A DNA stretch of 64,000 bases from Polycladomyces abyssicola (GTDB lineage Bacteria > Bacillota > Bacilli > Thermoactinomycetales > JIR-001), in assembly GCF_018326425.1 (NCBI RefSeq), contig NZ_AP024601.1, forward strand, positions 360,001 through 424,000. The letters run 5' to 3'. Position numbers and translations under genes: made by a program. Below are positions 47,067 to 54,680 of the stretch, piece by piece. Position 1 is the first letter of the stretch. The number at the start of each line of letters is the position of its first letter. The notes beneath the pieces are model-generated. The model worked only from the letters and a program-made list of their open reading frames with translations, did no database searches and had not been told where the DNA came from.

Positions 47067-48050
47067 TTGAATATTCAACAAATAGAAGAAAATATTTACC
47101 GTATTCCGATCCCTGTACCATTTCCGATGAAGTACATTTATTGCTATCTTTTTAGAGCATCGGATGGTTGGAATGTAGTGGATGCAGGATTCAATTATCC
47201 TCCGGCTATCGAAACATGGCTTCAGGTGTTTGCCGATTTGGATGTGGAGCCTAAGCAGATCCGTTCAATCTATTTGACTCACTTTCATCCGGATCATTTT
47301 GGATTAGCCGGCTGGATGCAGGAGTTAACAGGTGCACCGGTGTTCATAAGCGCTGAAGATTTTGCGATGGCAGACCGGGTTTTTGGACCGGACAGTAAAC
47401 AGGCCAACCGCGTCGCCATCATGTGCAGGGAAAATGGAGTACCGGCTGACCTCGCTGATAAAATAGAGCAAAACATGGAGAAATTAAGGGCCCACGTTCT
47501 CCCTTTGCCGAATCTCACCATATTAACGGATCATGAAGTCACTCTGGGTGGGGATATCTGGAAAGTTATTTCAACCCCTGGTCATAGTGACGGCCTGATC
47601 TGTTTTTATCAACCGGAAAAACGGTTGTTGCTTGCAGCCGATCACATTTTGGATAAGATTACACCCAATATCAGTTTGTGGCCTGACAGCCGTTCAAATC
47701 CACTTCAAGATTATCTTAACTCTCTGAATAAAGTACGGTCCTTGGACGTGCTTTTGACACTTCCGGCTCACGGAGAAGTTATTGACAACCTTTCGAGTAG
47801 AATTGATGAGATCATTTCCCATCATGAACGAAGGCTGATCCAGATGCTCGATCTGGCAAAAGAAGGTCAATCCGCCTATCAGATTGCCGATGGAATTTTT
47901 GGTCATAAAAATCTGACTCCCCATCAATGGCGATTCGCGATAGCAGAGACTTTGGCACATTTGGAGTTTCTTGTATCAGGCCAAAAGCTCGTCAAGGTAA
48001 AAAACAGAGGGATCATTCAATATCAAGCCAATTTTTATACGGTAACCTAA
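47067..48050 (+). CDS. MBL-fold metallohydrolase
   Basis: This 327-residue metallo-beta-lactamase-fold protein has the metal motif His72-x-His74-x-Asp76-His77 in YLTHFHPDHFGLAG, TPGHSDGLICFY with the next His, and ADHILDKITPN. A C-terminal winged-helix-like region (about 260-325) follows, as in the RNase Z/LACTB2-like group. The start is TTG with AGGAGGCGGACATT ahead. It may be a thioesterase or lactonase in the pathway; the substrate is unknown. Confidence 0.83.
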   Translation: MNIQQIEENIYRIPIPVPFPMKYIYCYLFRASDGWNVVDAGFNYPPAIETWLQVFADLDVEPKQIRSIYLTHFHPDHFGLAGWMQELTGAPVFISAEDFAMADRVFGPDSKQANRVAIMCRENGVPADLADKIEQNMEKLRAHVLPLPNLTILTDHEVTLGGDIWKVISTPGHSDGLICFYQPEKRLLLAADHILDKITPNISLWPDSRSNPLQDYLNSLNKVRSLDVLLTLPAHGEVIDNLSSRIDEIISHHERRLIQMLDLAKEGQSAYQIADGIFGHKNLTPHQWRFAIAETLAHLEFLVSGQKLVKVKNRGIIQYQANFYTVT

Positions 48051-48076
48051 TATTAATTAAAAAAACAATGATTTAC

Positions 48077-48108
48077 ATGAGCGCTGCTTCTGTATCATGC
48101 GCTTTTTT
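48077..48108 (+). terminator. Possible terminator at the right end of the aromatic block
   Basis: AGCGC (48080-48084) pairs with GCGCT (48099-48103), followed by TTTTTT. The stem is only five base pairs, so the call is tentative. Confidence 0.45.
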
Positions 48109-49043
48109 GTATGTGTATGTAAAAATTACGACCAGAATAATACTTTATAGATTCATAATAAAGAATTGAAAGGACGGATTATAACTATATATAATTTGAG
48201 ATTGTTTGCATATCCTGGTAATATAGTGGAGAACTGTACGCGAAATCTTGTTGAAAGACCATAGGCGTATAAAATTAAAGGAATGAAATGACTTATAGAG
48301 GTGTACCAAGCAGCCGAGTCCTACTGGCAACGAATCGTCAGCAGCCGTAGTCAGAAAAGTGTTGTCACAAGGGATAAATTACATCGAATAAAGTCATTCT
48401 TTCTACTGATGCGAACGAAAATTTTCACACCTTTTGACAGGCTGAAAACATACGCCATGCTGTGAAACCATTTCTGACGAGCCCATTGCGGGAAATCCGA
48501 ATGCTGGGTTTTGTGGGGGATTAGGCCGCAAATGGGGGGACCGTTCTACCCGGAAGAGTTGTTTGCGATTGGTGCTTGGCTCCCTACTTCACCTGTAACT
48601 GGGTCTATAGGACCATCTTGGTCCAAAGCAAAGGGGTGGCCCCAGCCAATTGTATGGCTTTTTGGGCCACCCCGTAGTGTAACAGTAAAGGCACGGTTGC
48701 ATCCTAATATCTTCCATATTCAACCGGATTTTCGGCAATCATCTTCGGTTGGGGCTGCCGTGGTAGAGTTGGTAAGATTGGACGAATGCATGTGACCCTG
48801 CTGCAACTACTGGCTTTTTTTCTCATTCTCTTTTAATTATGGAACTCCAACAATCCGCGATACCTTTTAGAAATCTTTATCCAAGCCAAATATCAGCGAT
48901 AATCCGACGATTAAGCTGGACACGGTTCTCTATTGCTCAGAAACAGGGAAAGGGCGATGCCTGTCACTAGCAAGCCAGATAATTCCTTTCAGCCTGAGTA
49001 GGATGAGAATCAGGTAAGTCATCAAGGGAACCTTGTCCCGAGT
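48109..49043. other. About 930 bp with no recognisable gene, several hairpins
   Basis: I find no supported gene. The plus-strand frame at 48511-48795 has no ribosome binding site and is largely made of inverted repeats: GGACC/GGTCC at about 48609-48623 and GGGGTGGCCC/GGGCCACCCC at about 48633-48673 enclosing AGCCA/TGGCT. The latter could be an element end or a terminator. On the minus strand a 30-codon frame MTYLILILLRLKGIIWLA... ends near 48940 and may be debris of a small membrane protein. Composition shifts back toward the GC-rich backbone across this stretch. Confidence 0.45.
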
Positions 49044-49178
49044 TCACAGATACGTACGCCGCCAAAAACGCCGGATGACCAGGCCGATCACCACGAGCGA
49101 GCCAACGGCGGTCAGGATGACGAATCCATAATCATTGAGCGTTTCAATCAGCCAGGACCAGGGTTGTGTCGGTATCAA
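49044..49178 (-). CDS. Small single-pass membrane protein (44 aa, TTG start)
   Basis: The protein has one hydrophobic helix (about residues 18-34) followed by the basic tail RRFWRRTYL, so the C-terminus is probably cytoplasmic. The TTG start at 49178 has AAGAGGTGAAATCA at good spacing, which is what supports the gene despite its small size. It lies 19 bp after the stop of the DUF2892-like gene on the same strand, suggesting an operon. Function unknown. Confidence 0.55.
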   Translation of the reverse strand: MIPTQPWSWLIETLNDYGFVILTAVGSLVVIGLVIRRFWRRTYL

Positions 49179-49197
49179 TGATTTCACCTCTTTTTGT

Positions 49198-49458
49198 TCA
49201 CGGAGCAGGTTCCGGTTTCGGTGACGTAGTGACCGGCGCTCGCGAACTGGGAGATTCTGCGGTACTTTGGCCCAACAGATACAGCATCGGGCAGAAACGA
49301 GTAATGCCTTCGGCCACCTTCATACCGGAGAGGAGAGCAACCATCAGCGGCAATCCGCTGTACGGACGGCGAACCATTCGGGCGATGCTCCAAGCCAAAC
49401 CGGCCGTTCCCATCGTGATGCGTAAGATTGCATCCCAGGTTCCCACATTTTTTTGCAT
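49198..49458 (-). CDS. DUF2892-family (YgaP-like) small membrane protein
   Basis: The 86-residue protein starts MQKNVGTWDAILRITMGTAG and continues with two hydrophobic helices (about 8-25 and 33-52, the second in YSGLPLMVALLSGMKVAEGI) and CPMLYLLG. This is the pattern of the DUF2892/YgaP transmembrane family. The ATG at 49458 follows AAGGAGGATGTACCG. The Pro/Ser-rich tail is unremarkable. It may be co-transcribed with the 44-residue protein downstream. Confidence 0.82.
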   Translation of the reverse strand: MQKNVGTWDAILRITMGTAGLAWSIARMVRRPYSGLPLMVALLSGMKVAEGITRFCPMLYLLGQSTAESPSSRAPVTTSPKPEPAP

Positions 49459-49572
49459 CGGTACATCCTCCTTGCAATTGCTGGGTTTATTATGTGGCCC
49501 GCCTTCATTCCTTATTCCCGCTTCTATGTGATAGCATGGAAGTATCAATGACAGAAAAGGAGGAAAAGAAGG

Positions 49573-51342
49573 ATGGTTTTGCCGATGGATAGCAAAGAAC
49601 GGAGGAAGTTGGTCGAAACGGCGATGGGACGCCGATCACCTTCCCTTGTTCTGAGTGGAGCGGAAGTACTCAATGTGTATACGGGTCGGATGGAGCGAGC
49701 TGATGTGGCTGTGGCGGGCCGGTGGATTGCTTATGTGGGTGATCTGGAAGAGGCCCGCATCCGGCCGGAAACGGGTACGCGCGTGCTGGATGTATCGGGT
49801 TGCGTGCTCGTTCCCGGATATATCGAAGTACATGCCCATCCGTTTATTTTGTATAATCCCGTCACGCTGGCCGAGCATGTCTTGCCGCTCGGGACCACCA
49901 TGCTCATAAGTGACAATTTGTTCTTTTTCCTCTGGTTGAAAGAAAAGGAGATAATCCGACTCTGGGAAGAACTGTCCCGTTTACCGGTCAAATATGGATG
50001 GTGGGCGCGTTTGGACCCGCAAACCCATTTGCCGGAATCCCTGTCTCATCTGTTGGACGATGAGCGGGTCCGTCGGTTTTTGCACCATCCGCTGGTGTTA
50101 CAGGCGGGTGAGCTGTCCGACTGGATGCCGCTGTTGAATGGGGACGAACGAATGCATGGATGGATTGGAACGGCTCATGAGTGGAACAAAAGGGTGGAAG
50201 GTCATGCACCCGGTGCCTCCTACCGTACATTGGCACGGTTGGCCGCAGCGGGGGTGACGGGGGATCATGAAAGTATTTCACCGGATGAAGTGTGGGACCG
50301 TCTGCGTCTTGGATACATGGTAACGCTTCGACACAGTTCGCTTCGTCCTGATTTGCCGGTGTTGATGGAAGGATTGGTGCGGGAACGAGAAGTGCCGTGG
50401 CATCGACTGATGATGACCACGGATGGGCCGTCTCCGTCCTATTTTCGTCACGGGTTCGTTGATCAACTGATTCGAACGGCCATCGAGGCCGGGTGTGATC
50501 CAGTTCGGGCGTATCAGATGGTGACGATCAATCCGGCCGTGTATTACCGCATGGATGAACGAATCGGGGGAATCGCACCAGGGCGACTCGCAGATATCAA
50601 TGTGCTTTCTTCACTGGACGAGCCTGTCCCCCTGAAAGTGATCGCCAACGGAGAACTGGTGGCGGCTGATGGACAGTGGGTGAAATCACCACCGTCCATC
50701 GAGTGGACGCGTTTTTCTGTCATGCAACGATCTTTCACGTGGCGGGCGGATGTGCAGCAACTGCGATGGCAGGTAAAAGAAGGAGAAACTGTGCCTGTGC
50801 TCAATCTGATCAACCCCGTGATCACCAAGCTGACCGAAGAAACCGTATCAACAGGACCCGACGGGGTTGCATTGTCCGAGGATGACGACCGGCTGTTTGC
50901 CTATCTGATTGACCGGAACGGACGCTGGATCACACGGAGCTTGATTCGTGGGTTCGGTCGAAACATCGATGCATTGGTATCCACTTACAATGGTTCCGGC
51001 GATTGTCTGGTGATCGGTAGAAACATCGAAGCGATGGCTCAAGCCGTTCGTCGCACATTCGACGATGGCGGTGGGATCACATGGATACAAGGAGGAGAGA
51101 CGTATTTTCATTTGCCGCTTCCGCTTTTGGGCATGATGAGTGAATGGCCGATGGAAAAGTTGGTCGAGAAAACAGACGAGCTGACGGATAAACTGAAGCG
51201 GTTTGGCCATCCGTATTACGATCCCATCTACACGTTTTTGTTCCTTACCTCCACAAATCTCCCGCAGGCCCGGTTGACAGCGGACGGTGTCTTACGGGTG
51301 AAGGACCGGACGTTCGTGTATCCGGCAGAGCGGTGGGGGTAA
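49573..51342 (+). CDS. yerA: Adenine-deaminase-like amidohydrolase (YerA)
   Basis: The 589-residue protein has an amidohydrolase domain with the metal motif in VPGYIEVHAHPFILYNP, LPLGTTMLISD, and DGPSPSYFRHGFVDQLI in place of the usual HD region, then an adenine deaminase C-terminal domain with GGGITW and LPLLGMMSEWPMEKL. Gene order (followed by yerB, yerC, pcrB) and length fit B. subtilis YerA, a paralogue of adenine deaminase. Whether it deaminates adenine is unproven. ATGs at 49573 and 49585 are both possible; AAAAGGAGGAAAAG favours the first. Confidence 0.85.
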   Translation: MVLPMDSKERRKLVETAMGRRSPSLVLSGAEVLNVYTGRMERADVAVAGRWIAYVGDLEEARIRPETGTRVLDVSGCVLVPGYIEVHAHPFILYNPVTLAEHVLPLGTTMLISDNLFFFLWLKEKEIIRLWEELSRLPVKYGWWARLDPQTHLPESLSHLLDDERVRRFLHHPLVLQAGELSDWMPLLNGDERMHGWIGTAHEWNKRVEGHAPGASYRTLARLAAAGVTGDHESISPDEVWDRLRLGYMVTLRHSSLRPDLPVLMEGLVREREVPWHRLMMTTDGPSPSYFRHGFVDQLIRTAIEAGCDPVRAYQMVTINPAVYYRMDERIGGIAPGRLADINVLSSLDEPVPLKVIANGELVAADGQWVKSPPSIEWTRFSVMQRSFTWRADVQQLRWQVKEGETVPVLNLINPVITKLTEETVSTGPDGVALSEDDDRLFAYLIDRNGRWITRSLIRGFGRNIDALVSTYNGSGDCLVIGRNIEAMAQAVRRTFDDGGGITWIQGGETYFHLPLPLLGMMSEWPMEKLVEKTDELTDKLKRFGHPYYDPIYTFLFLTSTNLPQARLTADGVLRVKDRTFVYPAERWG

Positions 51343-51399
51343 AGATTGTGTCTGTTCGGCCGAGTTCAGGAGATTCGCAACGAAGTGATCTGACCACCT

Positions 51400-51427
51400 A
51401 GCTGCGCCAATAGCGCAGCTTTTTCCT
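51400..51427 (+). terminator. Terminator after yerA
   Basis: AGCTGCGC pairs with GCGCAGCT around CAATA, followed by TTTTCC and more T's. It lies 58 bp after the yerA stop. Confidence 0.85.
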
Positions 51428-51439
51428 TTTTCTCAGCTG

Positions 51440-51499
51440 TTGACAAAACTGCCTTTTTCATTATACAGTTTAATCATTAACCAAATTAAATATTAAACT
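51440..51499 (+). promoter_or_regulatory. Promoter and palindromic operator of the marR-MFS operon
   Basis: TTGACA (51440-51445) and TATACA (51462-51467) with a 16-base spacer form a strong promoter. Just downstream, AGTTTAAT (51468-51475) and ATTAAACT (51492-51499) are perfect inverted repeats, a likely site for autorepression by the MarR protein encoded next. Confidence 0.7.
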
Positions 51500-51534
51500 A
51501 TGAAATCAAATAGCGAAACGGGAGGTCAAACAAT

Positions 51535-52038
51535 GTGAGAGAAACGGACAACTGGGTTGATCGGTTTGATGCCGCCCTCCGATCCGTTGCACAGCATTTG
51601 GGAGCGAACATTGTATTGCAGGCACCGTTCGATCTGACACCGGGTCAAGTGTTTTTGTTGCACTTGATTAAAACAGAAGAACACTGCACGGTATCGCAGT
51701 TGGCAGAAAAAATGGAGGTCAAACCCAGTGCCATCACCGTCATGCTGGACCGGTTGGAAAGCCGCCGTTATATTGAACGGTTCCGAGATCAACAGGATCG
51801 CCGCGTGGTCATCGTTCAATTGACGGAAACCGGTTCGGACGTGTTGCAAAAAATCTGGAACCTGCGCAAACGTGTGGTCGGATACTGTTTGAATCAATTG
51901 GATGGTGAAGAGCTCACCGTTTTCATCCAGGCATTTGAAAAGCTGGCTCGTATCGCGGCCGATCTGGATGTACAGCAGTTTATATCAACGATCAATGACG
52001 AAGAGAAAAGGGGGAATAGGGATGGAAACCACACATGA
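51535..52038 (+). CDS. MarR family transcriptional regulator
   Basis: The 167-residue winged-helix protein has CTVSQLAEKMEVKPSAITVMLDRLESRRYIERFRDQQDRR (about 60-99), the MarR recognition helix and wing. It probably represses its own operon and the efflux pump, with release by a ligand. The GTG follows GGGAGGTCAAACAAT. It overlaps the MFS gene by 17 bases, and a palindrome overlaps its promoter region. Confidence 0.9.
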   Translation: MRETDNWVDRFDAALRSVAQHLGANIVLQAPFDLTPGQVFLLHLIKTEEHCTVSQLAEKMEVKPSAITVMLDRLESRRYIERFRDQQDRRVVIVQLTETGSDVLQKIWNLRKRVVGYCLNQLDGEELTVFIQAFEKLARIAADLDVQQFISTINDEEKRGNRDGNHT

Positions 52039-53608
52039 TCAAGTGGAATGGGATACCCCTTCTACGAACCGTCGAGGGGTATTGATCGCTGGTTTGATTA
52101 TCGCCATGCTATTTGGCGCATTGGATCAAACGATCGTGGGTACGGCCATGCCGCGAATCGTGGGTGAACTGGGTGGACTTTCGTTGTTGACTTGGGTCAC
52201 CACCGCGTATATGCTGACAGCCACCACCGTGGTTCCCATTACCGGAAAGTTGGCCGATTTGATGGGGCGCAAGATGGTGTATGTGGCCGGTCTGACCATC
52301 TTTGTGATCGGTTCGGCACTGTGCGGGGCCGCACAAAACATGATTGAACTGATCCTGTTTCGTGGTTTTCAGGGCATCGGCGGCGGCATGATGATGCCGA
52401 TGGCGATGATCATCATCGGAGATCTGTTCGAAGGAAAAGAACGAGCAAAATGGCAAGGTGTCTTTGGGGCGATTTTCGGTCTTTCCTCCGTGATCGGTCC
52501 CCAGTTGGGCGGATGGTTGGTGGACGCGCTCAACTGGAGATGGGTATTCTATATCAACCTGCCGATCGGGATACTGGCGGCTATTCTGATCGCGATCGGG
52601 CTGAAGGGACACCGATCCTCCACATCCGTTCGATTGGACTGGGCCGGCATGTTGACGATGGTGTTGGGTGTGGTCAGTCTGCTCCTCGCGCTATCCCTCG
52701 GCGGAAAAGAGTATGAATGGACTTCATGGCAAATACTCGGACTGTTTGCGTTGGGACTGGTGTCGTTGATTCTGTTTGCCCGTGTGGAAGCCCGGGCGAC
52801 CGAACCGATTTTCCCGTTTCGTCTCTTTCGGAACCGGACGTTTACCATCATCAACAGTATTGGTTTCCTGATGAGTGTCGGCATGTTCGGCTCCATCATG
52901 TTTGTTCCCTTGTTCATGCAAGGTGTGACGGGGGTCAGTGCATCCGCTTCCGGCACTGTCATGACTCCGATGATGATTACCATGATTGTGGGTAGCGTGT
53001 TGGGCGGGCAGTTGGTGTATAAGATCGGGATGCGGGTTCAAATGGCGTTGGGTATGCTGATCATGGCCGGCGGTTTTGTTCTGCTCTCCACCATGGATAT
53101 TTATACTTCCGCTTTTACCGCGTCGGTCTACATGGTGATACTGGGATTGGGAATGGGCTTGGTCATGCCGCTCTTGACGCTGGCGTTGCAAGAGAGTTTC
53201 CCGCGCTCCGAGCGGGGAGTGGTCACTTCATCCAGTCAATTTTTCCGACAGATCGGCGGCACGTTCGGGATGACAGTGCTGGGAGCGGTGATGAATGCCC
53301 GATCCAGTGAGACGTTGAACGAAAAAATGGCACCGCTGCTTCAGAATCTGCCTGGTGAGATGGCCTCTCGGCTATCGTCGATGATGCAAGGTGATGCACA
53401 AAGTCTTTATAATTCCCTATTGAATCCGGCGATGTTGACCAAATTGCCGCCGACCTTCGTGGATGTTTTGAAAACGTCGTTGGTCGATTCGTTGCACAGC
53501 GTCTTCCTTTTCGGATTGATCTTTGTGCTGCTCGGTGCTGTTTGTACTCTTTTTATGGGCCGCATTCAACTCTCCGATCACAAACCGGAACAAGCGCAAG
53601 CGGAATAA
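52022..53608 (+). CDS. MFS drug efflux transporter, DHA2 (EmrB/QacA) family
   Basis: The protein of about 528 residues has 14 predicted transmembrane segments. LDQTIVGTAMPRIVGELGG is the DHA2 motif D1 region, GKLADLMGRKMVYVAG is MFS motif A, and GPQLGGWLVDALNWRWVFYINLPIG is motif C. It exports drugs or metabolites in exchange for protons. ATG 52022 follows AAGGGGGAATAGG and overlaps the MarR gene. The terminal GCGCAAGCGG/CCGCTTGCGC repeat spans the stop and acts as terminator. Confidence 0.92.
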   Translation: METTHDQVEWDTPSTNRRGVLIAGLIIAMLFGALDQTIVGTAMPRIVGELGGLSLLTWVTTAYMLTATTVVPITGKLADLMGRKMVYVAGLTIFVIGSALCGAAQNMIELILFRGFQGIGGGMMMPMAMIIIGDLFEGKERAKWQGVFGAIFGLSSVIGPQLGGWLVDALNWRWVFYINLPIGILAAILIAIGLKGHRSSTSVRLDWAGMLTMVLGVVSLLLALSLGGKEYEWTSWQILGLFALGLVSLILFARVEARATEPIFPFRLFRNRTFTIINSIGFLMSVGMFGSIMFVPLFMQGVTGVSASASGTVMTPMMITMIVGSVLGGQLVYKIGMRVQMALGMLIMAGGFVLLSTMDIYTSAFTASVYMVILGLGMGLVMPLLTLALQESFPRSERGVVTSSSQFFRQIGGTFGMTVLGAVMNARSSETLNEKMAPLLQNLPGEMASRLSSMMQGDAQSLYNSLLNPAMLTKLPPTFVDVLKTSLVDSLHSVFLFGLIFVLLGAVCTLFMGRIQLSDHKPEQAQAE

Positions 53609-53624
53609 CCGCTTGCGCTTTGTT
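53592..53624 (+). terminator. Terminator overlapping the MFS stop codon
   Basis: AAGCGCAAGCGG pairs with CCGCTTGCGCTT around AATAA; a short T-rich tail follows. Its 5' arm is inside the last MFS codons. Confidence 0.75.
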
Positions 53625-54302
53625 ATCGGATTTCCTGTTTCAGCACGTCTCCCAACTCCACGACTTTTCCGTCTCCCCGCAGATAGCGACGTCCGTCTGC
53701 ATCTACCTCGTGACTTGCCTTACGGCTTAAGCCGTTAGCTTCTCGCTTCATCTGGCGTGGCAACCCACATCCATCCACGAAGGCTTCGTCCAAGCCTTGA
53801 TGATTTTAGTTTAACGAGTTTTTGCTCGCATAGTAGTTTTAAGTGTTTTCGCACTTCTGCGCTTAATTGTACCAAAATCTGTCGGATTTACAAGAACGCC
53901 AAAGCTCCCTCTCTTGTCCGATGCTCGCTATCATCCCGACCCTAAAGGGCTGGGTTTTCCTGCTCTTTATCCATTCATAAAAATGAACCACTCAGTTATG
54001 CTTGATCCGTTTATGCTGCTGATGCACACTTTTTGCACCGGGTGCGTCAGAAAGGTGTCGATCAGCAGCGTGGCTTAGGAAATCCTGGTGTGAGTGCTGG
54101 TGAACATGGAAGGCTGTCAGGGGACGGAACACGACAAATTTGTCACGAACAGAGTGACCAAACGCAAACTCTCCCGGCGACACCGAGTCCTAACGGCAGT
54201 TATGTTGCACGGAACATGTTTCATCATCCCTGGATATATAGGGTGAAAGTTGAGAAAGGCGGGGCTTCCACCATCATTGACAAAAAAGTGGCGGTTCAGG
54301 AT
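53623..54302. other. Degenerate mobile-element debris, no intact gene
   Basis: Only fragments are readable. A minus-strand frame ending at 53623 reads VDADGRRYLRGDGKVVELGD and then VLKQEIR; its upstream part (LPRQMKREANGLSRK) contains the palindrome CGGCTTAAGCCG and resembles insertion-sequence end sequence. CCGACCCTAAAGGGCTGGG near 53937 looks like a hairpin of an IS200/IS605-type element. A plus-strand frame at 54033-54305 is unrecognised. The whole stretch probably records nested, decayed insertions. Confidence 0.45.
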
Positions 54303-54480
54303 TGACACTCCACACGACTAAAGCCGTGGGATTTTTGAGTGGTTAACGCCCTCAGTCCATTTCTGTTTCGGGCAACCCTCAAGCTAAGGGTGTGTCATCA
54401 GCCCGTCCCACCCGGTTAGCACGTACCCGAATGGGCGGCACACCTGCGACCAACGGAAGTGCCCGTGGTATTACCAGTGT
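54303..54480 (-). ncRNA. IS200/IS605-type right end with omega-RNA-like sequence (remnant)
   Basis: On the minus strand, the sequence after the TnpB stop runs through several GC-rich potential stems to CCCACGGCTTTAGTCGTGTGG, the short hairpin typical of IS200/IS605 right ends, and finishes TGTCAA. In TnpB systems the guide RNA covers the tnpB 3' end and the right end, with the guide just beyond it. Because only the TnpB tail remains, this element is probably dead. Assignment rests on layout and the terminal hairpin only. Confidence 0.35.
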
Positions 54481-54481
54481 G

Positions 54482-54576
54482 CTAGGCTACTAACCCTGAA
54501 ATGGCTTTGGCGATGTTGATCGCCCCATTCAGATCAGCGTGGATGGTGTATCCGCACTGTTTGCACTTGAAGCGGA
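54482..54576 (-). pseudogene. C-terminal remnant of TnpB (IS200/IS605 family)
   Basis: On the minus strand the frame reads RFKCKQCGYTIHADLNGAIN followed by IAKAISGLVA and stop. This is the last part of TnpB: the second CxxC of the zinc finger, the conserved HAD-N-A motif including the RuvC Asp, and the NIA helix. Upstream coding sequence is absent. The gene was probably lost by deletion, leaving the element end. Confidence 0.75.
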
Positions 54577-54680
54577 CAGGGGGCACCGAGCAACGTCGCC
54601 TTTCATTCCACGATTGAAATACCCCAAGGGTACTTCCTATGGGCGCCGTGGGCTTTCAGGCGACTTTTTCTTAAATATGC

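Noticed and set aside
48511-48795. 94-codon ORF in the gap after the MBL gene
   Set aside because: No ribosome binding site; sequence is dominated by inverted repeats; no recognisable protein features.
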